From the IMG/VR virus record IMGVR_UViG_3300023500_000016, positions 1 to 34,194 of that record: a stretch of 34,194 nucleotides of DNA; one strand, 5' to 3'. Source of the stretch: a virus. Positions 1 to 6,026 of the stretch are shown here, piece by piece (the stretch's first letter is position 1; every line of letters begins with the position of its first letter). The position numbers and the translations under genes were made by a program. Under the pieces are notes generated by a model. The model did no database searches and had not been told where the DNA came from. It saw nothing but the letters and a program-made list of their open reading frames with translations.

Positions 1-490
1 TTGGTAGGTCGTCGGTCGATCGGCGGTCGGTCGGTCGATCGGTATATTTTGGTAAATTTTATAGTATAGGGACATCCCCTATCGTCTATACGCCTGTAGA
101 CGATACAAATATAGCCGATCTTGCCATAGACGCGCCGTAGGCGTCGTGGTCGATAGCGCGCGCGTCCAGGTATAGCTATATAGGTCGGTCGCCGATCGTC
201 TAGTAGGCGCGAAATAGTCGGTAGATCGTAGTGGTAGGGGTAGGCTAGCCGATCGGTCTAGCGGGTAGATCGTCGAAAAGATTTTTAGATCGTCGGGTAG
301 GCGTAGGCGTAGGGGCATAGGGTAGGCTATACCGATACGGTATAGGTATAATATCTTGCTATATTTTGCTATATTTTGCTATTTTTTTCTTGACGTAGAT
401 GCCGAAAATACCGATACTCTAAATATAGAAACGATCGGGTAGCGTATCCGACCGACAGACGACCTAGACGACTATATAGGAAATAGAAAA
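1..490. other. Non-coding left edge, rich in GATC and short inverted repeats
   Basis: No convincing gene is seen here. The first 40 bases are the same GTCG/GATCG low-complexity type as at 1480-1740. An inverted repeat with 9-bp arms (80-88 and 97-105, TATCGTCTA/TAGACGATA) forms a strong hairpin. At 350-388 the 10-base unit TATTTTGCTA is repeated about three times and ends in a T run, just upstream of a promoter-like sequence. GATC is unusually dense. The stretch could be a leader, an origin-like region or spacer; the sequence does not decide. Confidence 0.6.
390..418 (+). promoter_or_regulatory. Sigma70-type promoter for the left plus-strand genes
   Basis: TTGACG at 390-395 and GATACT at 413-418 are separated by 17 bases. 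An AT-rich tract of TATTTTGCTA repeats lies directly upstream and could act as an UP element. It is the best promoter match before the first plus-strand gene (491). Confidence 0.5.
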
Positions 491-922
491 ATGAAACACG
501 AAAATGAAAACGATTTGACAAACTATACGATCGGCGCCGACGGGGTAGCTACGGTAGAAATCCCGGCCGATCTATCACCGTACGATTTGCGTACCTATCG
601 AAAATTGGGCGTGCTATCGTCGATTACTATAGCCGATTTATACCTGTCAACGGGCGGTGATAGAACTATAAAAATCCGACATATCCGCAATAGCATAAAA
701 CTTTACGATAGCAAATTATCGACGCGTGACGATATAGTCCGAAATTTAGGAAAAATGTCGCGGGACGTCACCGATTTTGGCGGAAATTTGCGGTTAGTCG
801 GATCGGACGCTGGCGACATAGCCGGCGTTCCTGGATTTGGTAGCCTACCGGCAAAATTAACGGATTTGGCCTGTCGGATCGACGCCGTCGCAAACTACGC
901 GGATCGTTTGTTTTCGTTCTAG
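491..922 (+). CDS. Hypothetical protein, first gene of the left module
   Basis: The 143-residue protein matches no family I recognise. It is soluble by appearance, with no membrane segment or signal peptide, and the C-terminal third is rich in Gly, Asp and Ala. The start is ATG at 491, with a modest AGGA about nine bases upstream and a good promoter at 390-418. It is the first gene of the plus-strand module. Its stop is followed by the first copy of the 44-bp GC-rich repeat (947-990). Codons rich in CGAT and CGG match the surrounding non-coding DNA, so the gene shares the unusual composition of this region. Function unknown. Confidence 0.65.
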   Translation: MKHENENDLTNYTIGADGVATVEIPADLSPYDLRTYRKLGVLSSITIADLYLSTGGDRTIKIRHIRNSIKLYDSKLSTRDDIVRNLGKMSRDVTDFGGNLRLVGSDAGDIAGVPGFGSLPAKLTDLACRIDAVANYADRLFSF

Positions 923-946
923 ACGCCTAGACGATCGACGCCGACT

Positions 947-990
947 GGCGTCGATCGTCGGTCGGGCATCCGCGCGATCGCGGGTATCCG
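947..990 (+). repeat. 44-bp GC-rich intergenic repeat, copy 1
   Basis: This copy is identical to 1425-1468, and 41 bases of it recur at 1738-1768 (31 bases) extended by the preceding low-complexity DNA. The core is the palindrome CGCGATCGCG. It sits directly after the gene ending at 922 and before the leader repeat, so intergenic spacers in this region are built from the same parts. Confidence 0.85.
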
Positions 991-1017
991 ATCGACGATC
1001 GACCGGATTAAAGTGCG

Positions 1018-1067
1018 ACCGGAACCCGAGGGTAGGCGGTATCCTGCCCCGAAAATTGGAGCCAAAA
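1018..1067 (+). repeat. 50-bp leader repeat with RBS, copy 1
   Basis: Bases 1018-1067 are identical to 1854-1903. The repeat runs from ACCGGAACCCGAGGG to the GGAG ribosome-binding site and GCCAAAA, and ends exactly at the start codon. The two genes it precedes (1068 and 1906) are unrelated in sequence, so only the leader was duplicated or exchanged. Confidence 0.9.
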
Positions 1068-1418
1068 ATGTGCGATTGTAAACTTACTGAAGGCGTTGAT
1101 AGCGGTATTTGTTCTGAATGTGTCGGTGACATTATCGTAGACGTAATTGAGCATTGGACCGACGAGAACCTGGGTGAATTCGTCGAAGACCATATTAGCG
1201 GAGTAATTGACCTTGACGTCATGGTCGAACTTGTCGAATCCTCAAAATCCGTCTTAGAATCTCAGATCGACGAGGCTATAGAATCAATTTCTAATAACGA
1301 AGATACGATTAGCGGGATGCAATCGGAGATCGAAGCTTTGCAATATGCCCTCGACGAGCTATCGGGTAGGCGTGTTGGCCAGGGCCTCCTTCACCGGGCG
1401 TTCCATTGGTTGTTATAG
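1068..1418 (+). CDS. Hypothetical acidic coiled-coil protein with Cys-rich N-terminal tag
   Basis: The 116-residue protein begins MCDCKLTEGVDSGICSEC, giving several closely spaced cysteines that could bind metal. Residues about 50-100 form an acidic helical stretch rich in Glu, Ser and Leu, likely a coiled coil. I chose ATG at 1068 because GGAG lies six bases upstream; an upstream in-frame TTG at 1056 lacks this. The first 16 codons and the RBS are nearly identical to those of the gene at 2393, while the rest of the two proteins is unrelated. The leader is shared instead with the gene at 1906. No family recognised. Confidence 0.65.
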   Translation: MCDCKLTEGVDSGICSECVGDIIVDVIEHWTDENLGEFVEDHISGVIDLDVMVELVESSKSVLESQIDEAIESISNNEDTISGMQSEIEALQYALDELSGRRVGQGLLHRAFHWLL

Positions 1419-1424
1419 TCGGTA

Positions 1425-1468
1425 GGCGTCGATCGTCGGTCGGGCATCCGCGCGATCGCGGGTATCCG
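1425..1468 (+). repeat. 44-bp GC-rich intergenic repeat, copy 2
   Basis: Identical to 947-990 and placed just after the stop codon at 1418. It continues into GTCGACGGGCG, which is also found after the third copy (1738-1768), so copies two and three share a longer stretch than copy one. The two copies bracket the low-complexity block. Confidence 0.85.
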
Positions 1469-1479
1469 GTCGACGGGCG

Positions 1480-1737
1480 TCTATCGTCGGTCGGTCGTCG
1501 GTCGTCGGTCGTCGGTCGATCGTCGATCGTCGGTCGGCGTCGGTCGTCGGTCGTCGGTCGATCGTCGATCGTCGGTCGGCGTCGGTCGTCGGTCGATCGT
1601 CGATCGTCGGTCGGCGTCGGTCGTCGGTCGTCGGTCGGCGTCGGTCGTCGGTCGGCGTCGGTCGTCGGTCGGCGTCGGTCGTCGGTCGTCGGTCGATCGT
1701 CGGTCGGCGTCGGTCGTCGGTCGTCGCCGTCGGCGCC
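1480..1737. repeat. GTCG/GGCGTCGGTC low-complexity satellite
   Basis: About 260 bases consist almost only of GTCG, GATC and GGCGTCGGTC words, such as GGCGTCGGTCGTCGGTC repeated many times. Units vary in length, so it is an irregular microsatellite-like tract and not a spacer-repeat array. Both strands are open over most of it, but the translations are Arg/Ser/Val or Arg/Pro/Thr repeats without any start signal, so I do not call a gene. It lies between two copies of the 44-bp repeat, suggesting expansion within a duplicated spacer. Confidence 0.9.
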
Positions 1738-1768
1738 GTCGATCGTCGGTCGGGCATCCGCGCGATCG
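1738..1768 (+). repeat. GC-rich intergenic repeat, copy 3 (right flank of satellite)
   Basis: This copy runs from GTCGATCGTCGG through CGCGCGATCGCGGG to the GGTATCCG end of the 44-bp repeat. It lies at the right edge of the low-complexity block and leads into the 16-bp tandem array and the second leader copy. Confidence 0.75.
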
Positions 1769-1789
1769 CGGGTATCCGGTCGACGGGCG

Positions 1790-1853
1790 ACCTGATTAAA
1801 GTGCGACCGGATTAAAGTGTTACCGGATTAAAGTGCGACCGGATTAAAGTGTT
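1790..1853 (+). repeat. Tandem array of four 16-bp units
   Basis: Units of ACCGGATTAAAGTG followed alternately by CG or TT occur at 1790-1805, 1806-1821, 1822-1837 and 1838-1853, with a T for G change in the first. The alternation shows that a 32-bp dimer was duplicated. A single unit stands at the equivalent place before copy 1 of the leader (about 1002-1017). It could be a binding-site array close to a gene start. Confidence 0.85.
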
Positions 1854-1903
1854 ACCGGAACCCGAGGGTAGGCGGTATCCTGCCCCGAAAATTGGAGCCA
1901 AAA
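1854..1903 (+). repeat. 50-bp leader repeat with RBS, copy 2
   Basis: Identical to 1018-1067. It supplies GGAG at 1894-1897 to the start codon at 1906. Here it is joined to a different gene start (the TATGTCCACTAAA motif) than in copy 1. Confidence 0.9.
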
Positions 1904-1905
1904 TT

Positions 1906-2298
1906 ATGTCCACTAAAAACGAAAACCTATCTGTTGAATCGTTAGCCGAAGGGGCCTTGCCTGTCGCCATACGGGGATACAATTCTCCAGACGTGTTCTT
2001 TGATACGATCATGGATTTCGCGCCACTAGACGATAGTTATGACGGCTACACGCTAGTGCGTTCCCGGTCGTGTGGGTGTGGTTATTTCTGGGTAGCGCGT
2101 AGCCTAGCATTTACGAAATTCTCGCCCGGTCTATACGCTAGCACGGGCGATGCGATCGACGATTATGAGGCTGATAGGCTCCCCCTGGTAAACATGCCTT
2201 TTATAGCTAGGGAGCTAACAGAAACAGAGATCGCTTTCCTGCTATCCGACGCCGCGGCCCTTTCGCTGCCGTCAGAACATTCTCAAGATATTTCCTAA
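1906..2298 (+). CDS. Hypothetical protein with MSTK start
   Basis: The 130-residue protein is not recognised. It contains a short RSCGCGYFWV segment near residue 55, the only cysteine cluster, and an acidic C-terminal half. The start is ATG at 1906, eight bases after GGAG; the codons MSTK are copy 1 of the 13-bp junction motif found at six places between 1.9 and 5.8 kb. Its leader is a perfect copy of that of the gene at 1068. No membrane segments. The gene downstream (2393) has its own promoter, so this one may end a short transcript. Confidence 0.65.
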   Translation: MSTKNENLSVESLAEGALPVAIRGYNSPDVFFDTIMDFAPLDDSYDGYTLVRSRSCGCGYFWVARSLAFTKFSPGLYASTGDAIDDYEADRLPLVNMPFIARELTETEIAFLLSDAAALSLPSEHSQDIS

Positions 2299-2305
2299 TT
2301 CTTGC

Positions 2306-2334
2306 TTGACTTACTGTATCAGTAAGGCTACTAT
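2306..2334 (+). promoter_or_regulatory. Strong promoter with palindromic operator in the spacer
   Basis: TTGACT (2306-2311) and TACTAT (2329-2334) are spaced by 17 bases, close to the sigma70 consensus. The spacer contains a perfect inverted repeat CTTACTG-TAT-CAGTAAG at 2310-2326, placed so that a bound dimer would block RNA polymerase. It drives the gene starting at 2393. The regulator is not identified. Confidence 0.65.
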
Positions 2335-2392
2335 TGTATTGTTGTGATTGAAAAATGATTTGATTTTCTTGTCTATTGAAAAGGAGCCAAAA

Positions 2393-3166
2393 ATGTGCGA
2401 TTGTAAACTTACTGAAGGCGTTGATAGCTGTATTTGTTCTATAGACGCACACAACCCACCGCTTGAACCAAAAATGAGGGACTGCCCCAACACGATCGAC
2501 AAGGTCGATGTGACGAGCATGACAGATGCCGTCATTATCGCGCACGCCAAGGGCAGGTTGAGCAATGCCAACCTATTGGCCATATGTTGCGAAGCAAACG
2601 GTTGCCAGATCGATTATGATACGCTAGTCAACACGAGTAACTGCGTCAAATACCAGTGCGATAAAATAGACAAACTTGTCGCATGGAAGACAACAACCAA
2701 TCTAAGTGAATCGCAGTTGGATGATTGGGACGCTGCAATGAGTGCCGGCATGGCCGACAACGACGTATATGATGGCGACTGGTGTAACGCGATAGATGAT
2801 TGTTGTGAGTTAATCGCCGACTGGGGTTTTCCGGCCGAAGACCACACCTGCCTCGGCACAAAATTCGCCTCCGTTCTGGAATCGTTCGGAGGCGTCAATC
2901 AGATCGCCAAAGAGATAAAGGCGAAATCGGCCAGCCTAGAATTTTACTGCGTAGACGTCGACCTGAGCGACACCGGGTTGTGCGACATACGCCTGCGATG
3001 GCTGGGGGATCTGCTAGAGCTATATTCTGGCCCGCCTTGCTATGATCTGGACCACCGCGGGTATTGGGCTGCGTCGTCTGTAGGGGAGTGCTTTTCTGAT
3101 GACGAATGCATGTTCTTGGCGGAGGATCTTGTCGATCAGATCTCCCTAGCGATCTCTAACGGGTAG
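2393..3166 (+). CDS. Hypothetical cysteine-rich acidic protein
   Basis: The 257-residue protein is the largest of the left module and has no recognised domain. It carries about 20 cysteines and many Asp residues. It begins with MCDCKLTEGVDSCICS, the tag shared with the gene at 1068, and a second RBS-less copy of the CCAAAAATG start lies about 30 residues in (EPKMRDC). ATG at 2393 is preceded by AAGGAG six bases upstream. It has its own promoter and operator at 2306-2334. The stop is followed by the 47-bp hairpin repeat. Function unknown; metal binding is only a guess from the cysteines. Confidence 0.7.
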   Translation: MCDCKLTEGVDSCICSIDAHNPPLEPKMRDCPNTIDKVDVTSMTDAVIIAHAKGRLSNANLLAICCEANGCQIDYDTLVNTSNCVKYQCDKIDKLVAWKTTTNLSESQLDDWDAAMSAGMADNDVYDGDWCNAIDDCCELIADWGFPAEDHTCLGTKFASVLESFGGVNQIAKEIKAKSASLEFYCVDVDLSDTGLCDIRLRWLGDLLELYSGPPCYDLDHRGYWAASSVGECFSDDECMFLAEDLVDQISLAISNG

Positions 3167-3177
3167 GCATACATTTT

Positions 3178-3224
3178 TGGCTCGCCCTTTGGCCATCGGC
3201 TCGCGCCGGTGGCCTTAGGCAGTG
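3178..3224 (+). repeat. 47-bp hairpin repeat, copy 1
   Basis: Nearly identical (one mismatch) to 4451-4497. Bases 3191-3214 fold into a 10-bp stem (GGCCATCGGC/GCCGGTGGCC) with a TCGC loop. No T run follows, so it is not a typical intrinsic terminator; it may stabilise or process the mRNA. Confidence 0.85.
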
Positions 3225-3258
3225 GAAGTTTGTGTCATCGAAAATAGGAGGTATTATT

Positions 3259-3642
3259 ATGTCCACTAGATGTTGTTTCAAATTCTCTGACGATTCTTGC
3301 GAGGTATCAGTATACAAACATTATGATGGGCATCCCATCAACGCCTACCAATGTATACTCAAGGCGATCCCATACGCTTGGCCGCTTCCGCGGTATGAGG
3401 CTTACGACTTTGCCGCCGCCTTCATCGCTGCGAACAAAATGATCGGAGGCGGGGATATATACGTCTCGTCTGGAGTGCATTGTGATCTTGATTACTGGTA
3501 TAGGGTAGGCGTCGTGGCGTGCCGCGGCCTAACGGGCATCCAGTCTTTGCACGTCGAGGCTCGTAGGGATAACGAATGCGGAAGCATTATCTATGCTGGC
3601 TGCCTCGAGGAGTTCGGTAGGCTGTCAAAGAATATGGAGTAG
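3259..3642 (+). CDS. Conserved phage-type protein with STRC...VYxHYDGxP signature
   Basis: The 127-residue protein opens with MSTRCCFKF, then VYKHYDGHPINAYQC near residues 18-34. This N-terminal layout (beta strand, then VYxHxDGxP) resembles small hypothetical proteins I associate with phages and genomic islands; no activity is known to me. A strong AGGAGG lies seven bases before ATG 3259. The start codons overlap the second copy of the 13-bp junction motif, here with ACTAGA instead of ACTAAA. It lies between two unrelated genes and is followed by a new promoter. Confidence 0.75.
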   Translation: MSTRCCFKFSDDSCEVSVYKHYDGHPINAYQCILKAIPYAWPLPRYEAYDFAAAFIAANKMIGGGDIYVSSGVHCDLDYWYRVGVVACRGLTGIQSLHVEARRDNECGSIIYAGCLEEFGRLSKNME

Positions 3643-3645
3643 TTA

Positions 3646-3674
3646 TCGACACACTGAAAATTCGATGTTATTAT
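3646..3674 (+). promoter_or_regulatory. Possible promoter ending at the junction motif
   Basis: TCGACA at 3646-3651 and TATTAT at 3669-3674 are 17 bases apart, and the -10 box abuts the junction motif TTTGTCCACTAAA (3674-3686). It would serve the gene at 3700. Confidence 0.4.
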
Positions 3675-3699
3675 TTGTCCACTAAATTTGGAGACCAAG

Positions 3700-4116
3700 A
3701 TGCCAGAAGAATCTAAGACTTACGAATGTAGCGTATGCAATAGCGTTCAACTAGAAGGCGTGCCGTGCCTTTGTGCTAGCGGTGCAATATCTAGCGAGAT
3801 CGACCACGGACTCCGAGGTAGATTCGCTCGCAACAACAAATACTTTCAGGTCACGCGTGAGATGGGCGGCATGGCTTTACTATATATTCACACCCGATCT
3901 TTCTACTCTATCGTAAGGCGAAGCGAGGGCGGCTCGGCTTACTATGACTTCTCCCGGCGTGTATACAGATCTTATGGCGAGGCCCTCGAGGCAATGAACC
4001 TGTGCCAAAATATAGACTGGGCTCATGACTTCCCTTTCGACTTCGATGCGGAGGTGTGCCCTAACTATCTTGGTGGGTTCTTCGACCACCTCCAGGACCT
4101 TATGCCTACAGATTGA
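3700..4116 (+). CDS. Hypothetical protein with N-terminal zinc-ribbon-like cysteines
   Basis: The 138-residue protein begins with a knuckle-like region: Cys at YECSVC, then VPCLC, a CxxC...CxC layout that could hold zinc. The spacing recalls the MCDCKLTEGV...ICS tag of the genes at 1068 and 2393 (LEGV then CLC), so the three N-termini may be distantly related. The remainder is rich in Tyr, Arg and Phe and unrecognised. Start ATG 3700 has GGAG six bases upstream. The junction motif lies just upstream, where an abandoned MSTK-type start (TTG at 3676) opens a 13-codon remnant. Confidence 0.65.
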   Translation: MPEESKTYECSVCNSVQLEGVPCLCASGAISSEIDHGLRGRFARNNKYFQVTREMGGMALLYIHTRSFYSIVRRSEGGSAYYDFSRRVYRSYGEALEAMNLCQNIDWAHDFPFDFDAEVCPNYLGGFFDHLQDLMPTD

Positions 4117-4164
4117 CGTCGAAATTTACCCCTATAATTATGTCCACTAAAAAGGAACGCAAAG

Positions 4165-4443
4165 ATGAGATTTGAAAGTACCATAAAATTGTGCGATCTT
4201 CGCGATTGGTATCTCATGCAATGCGAACACCATATATACGCAGACCGTGTCGGCCTTTGGGGGAAGACGTGGATCTTATCTCGATGGAATGACGTCTCAA
4301 AATCCTGGCACAAGATACCCCTATCCAGCGGAACCGACGAGCACGGCGCATATTGCAAATCTCTCGGCATCTGCGAGGATGTGCTAGCTCTGCCTCGCAA
4401 CGCAACGCAGCGCTACGTTTCTGACGTTCTGTGTGCCAAATAG
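4165..4443 (+). CDS. Hypothetical small protein
   Basis: The 92-residue protein contains several Trp and Cys residues and no recognised domain or membrane segment. ATG 4165 is preceded by AAGGA eight bases upstream. A TATAAT sequence (4133-4138) directly abuts the junction motif at 4139-4151, whose ATG opens an 11-codon remnant reading MSTKKERKDEI that overlaps this gene's start codon in another frame. This looks like an old gene start whose body was replaced. The stop is followed by copy 2 of the 47-bp hairpin repeat. Confidence 0.6.
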   Translation: MRFESTIKLCDLRDWYLMQCEHHIYADRVGLWGKTWILSRWNDVSKSWHKIPLSSGTDEHGAYCKSLGICEDVLALPRNATQRYVSDVLCAK

Positions 4444-4450
4444 ATATTTC

Positions 4451-4497
4451 TGGCTCGTCCTTTGGCCATCGGCTCGCGCCGGTGGCCTTAGGCAGTG
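4451..4497 (+). repeat. 47-bp hairpin repeat, copy 2
   Basis: Copy of 3178-3224 with one substitution. The 10-bp stem with TCGC loop is at 4464-4487. Like copy 1 it follows a stop codon within about a dozen bases. Confidence 0.85.
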
Positions 4498-4564
4498 TAA
4501 GGTGGTTCGTACAACATGCCGCGGGCATTATTGGCGAATACCAGACATAGCAAAGGAGCGTTCA

Positions 4565-4948
4565 ATGTCAGCCGTTATAGTCAAGCGAGTCGAGGTCATA
4601 GGTACGAATGTGGTCACCTATACTGCCTGGGAGCCTGGTAAAATGCATGGCACTCACACCCACATTACACACATAGGAGAGGATTGTTATGGGGATATTG
4701 GCTGCCGCGTATTACCTGACGCGATCCAAAGCATGCCCAGCCATAGCTCCGCCAGGGTTGCCGCCGTTCGGAAGTTCTTCGGAGACTCCTACATGGAGGC
4801 GGTCACGGAAATTATCGAAGCGTTCCCGGAGGTTGGCGAGGGTAATTGCCTGTACCATATCGGCCAGATAACTGCCTACGAGGAGACGAGGTGGTGCCTC
4901 GCAGACGGAACAAAGAAAGCATGCGTGGCTGGTGAAATTTCGGAGTAA
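4565..4948 (+). CDS. Hypothetical protein, last gene of the plus-strand module
   Basis: The 127-residue protein starts MSAVIVKRVEV with an AAAGGAG six bases upstream of ATG 4565; longer forms from upstream would run through the hairpin repeat and lack an RBS. A His/Thr-rich stretch (HGTHTHITHIGED near residues 24-36) is the most distinctive part and could bind metal, but no family is recognised. Its stop codon abuts the stop codon of the methyltransferase on the other strand without any gap, so the two transcription units converge here with no visible terminator. Confidence 0.65.
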   Translation: MSAVIVKRVEVIGTNVVTYTAWEPGKMHGTHTHITHIGEDCYGDIGCRVLPDAIQSMPSHSSARVAAVRKFFGDSYMEAVTEIIEAFPEVGEGNCLYHIGQITAYEETRWCLADGTKKACVAGEISE

Positions 4949-5719
4949 TTAATTATCCACTAAATTCTCGATGGTGAGCTGCTCCGGCTTGTGCGTGGCG
5001 AACAGTGGGCCGTCTTGGGAATCCAGGATGGCCTCTGTTATTCGGGAGATAGCGGTTTCATAATGGTGCCTGTCCTTTTCTATGCCGACGAACGATCTGC
5101 CTAGATTGACACATGCCACCCCGGTCGAGCCGCTCCCCATGAAAGGATCAAGGATCGTGTCTGATGTGTGGTTGCCTATTATTCGCTCCATCAGCCTGAC
5201 TGGTTTCTGTGTTGGATGGTATTTATTGCTCGCATCGCGAGGCATCTCCCATAACGTGCATTCGTTAGATGGACCGCACCACATGAGGTTGCCGCCCTTG
5301 GCCTTGCAATACACGAGCGGTTCGTAACGGTTCTTGTATTGGGCACCCATGGCTGCGTATTTTGCGTTGGTTTTGTGCCATATGATCAAGGCGTGGACTT
5401 GTCCGTTCGCCTCGTCTATAGACTTGAACACCTCCAACGTTTTGCTGGTAGAATAGAACAAGTAGACAGGTCCTTTGCATAGGCGAAACAATGGATTCAT
5501 CACCCTCGAATACACATCCTCCTTGTCACCTTCTAGTGGCCTCGTTTTTCTTTGTATTGCCACATCTCCGCTGTGGAAGTGGCCTCCCTCATATGCCACG
5601 CCGTATGGTGGATCAGAGACGACTGCCTCTATTGTGCCCTCTAGGTGCGGGAACACGTCGAAGCAGTCGGCGTGGTAAAGCCTTATCCTGTACTTGTCAT
5701 CAGACCAGCTAGCATACAT
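4949..5719 (-). CDS. DNA methyltransferase, beta class (N6-adenine or N4-cytosine)
   Basis: The 256-residue enzyme has motif IV SDPPYG at residues 35-40 and the SAM-binding motif I DPFMGSGSTG at 191-200, an order (IV before I) that marks the beta class of amino-methyltransferases. HPTQKPVRLMERII before motif I is also typical. ATG 5719 fits the domain start; longer forms lack a better RBS and would overlap the next gene. It modifies host or phage DNA, possibly against restriction. No cognate nuclease is present, so it is an orphan. Both ends carry the TATGTCCACTAAA-type motif in plus orientation, although the gene is on the minus strand. Target site cannot be told from sequence; GATC, so dense to the left, is one candidate. 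Confidence 0.9.
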   Translation of the reverse strand: MYASWSDDKYRIRLYHADCFDVFPHLEGTIEAVVSDPPYGVAYEGGHFHSGDVAIQRKTRPLEGDKEDVYSRVMNPLFRLCKGPVYLFYSTSKTLEVFKSIDEANGQVHALIIWHKTNAKYAAMGAQYKNRYEPLVYCKAKGGNLMWCGPSNECTLWEMPRDASNKYHPTQKPVRLMERIIGNHTSDTILDPFMGSGSTGVACVNLGRSFVGIEKDRHHYETAISRITEAILDSQDGPLFATHKPEQLTIENLVDN

Positions 5720-5737
5720 GGAATTTGCCCCTGATTG

Positions 5738-5750
5738 TATGTCCACTAAA
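5738..5750 (+). repeat. TATGTCCACTAAA junction motif (one of six)
   Basis: Copies lie at 1905-1917, 3258-3270 (one change), 3674-3686 (one change), 4139-4151, 4954-4964 (two bases missing) and 5738-5750. All are in the plus orientation and all lie at a gene boundary. The two at the methyltransferase ends extend into ACTAAATYCTCGA, a direct repeat around the gene. Confidence 0.85.
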
Positions 5751-5762
5751 TCCTCGAACCTA

Positions 5763-6026
5763 TTACACTTCGAACAACTTTTCTTGTTCGCCGTCCTTCG
5801 CCGACTCGACCACGGACTTGGCCAGCTCTCCATCTAAGAGTCTTACGGCAGAGAAGTATGCCGTTGTGTATATCTCGCACACTGTGCCCGGTGTCACCTC
5901 GCTATCGTTCTCGAGAATCTCAGCGAGAAGGCCATCACGCATATCCAATCTCACCATTTCCACCTTTTCTTTTGTGCTTAGATCGTTCCATTTTACAGAG
6001 TCATTTTTAGTTGTCTTGCTAGCCAT
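5763..6026 (-). CDS. Hypothetical small acidic protein
   Basis: The 87-residue protein is charged and mostly helical by appearance, with LSTKEKVEMVRLDMRDGL as its most regular part. No family is recognised and there is no membrane segment. GAGGG lies six bases before ATG 6026. It overlaps the end of the VRR-NUC gene by eight bases, so the two are translationally coupled, and it ends 43 bases before the methyltransferase. Confidence 0.7.
   Translation of the reverse strand: MASKTTKNDSVKWNDLSTKEKVEMVRLDMRDGLLAEILENDSEVTPGTVCEIYTTAYFSAVRLLDGELAKSVVESAKDGEQEKLFEV

Noticed and set aside
79-318. Minus-strand open frame of 79 codons
   Set aside because: Arg/Leu/Ser-rich translation of a low-complexity region, no ribosome-binding site, opposite to the left module.
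947-990. Cyanobacterial HIP1 element (GCGATCGC)
   Set aside because: The octamer occurs only within the copies of this one repeat, not throughout the window as in HIP1-rich genomes.
1480-1740. CRISPR-like array
   Set aside because: Units are irregular and contiguous; no spacers of even length between constant repeats and no cas genes.
1406-1795. Open frames on both strands through the GTCG satellite
   Set aside because: Open only because the repeat has no stops in these frames; translations are simple Arg/Ser/Val and Arg/Pro/Thr repeats without start signals.
4113-4138. Promoter TTGACG/TATAAT before gene 4165
   Set aside because: Good boxes but a 14-base spacer, too short for a normal sigma70 promoter; only the -10 next to the junction motif is noted.
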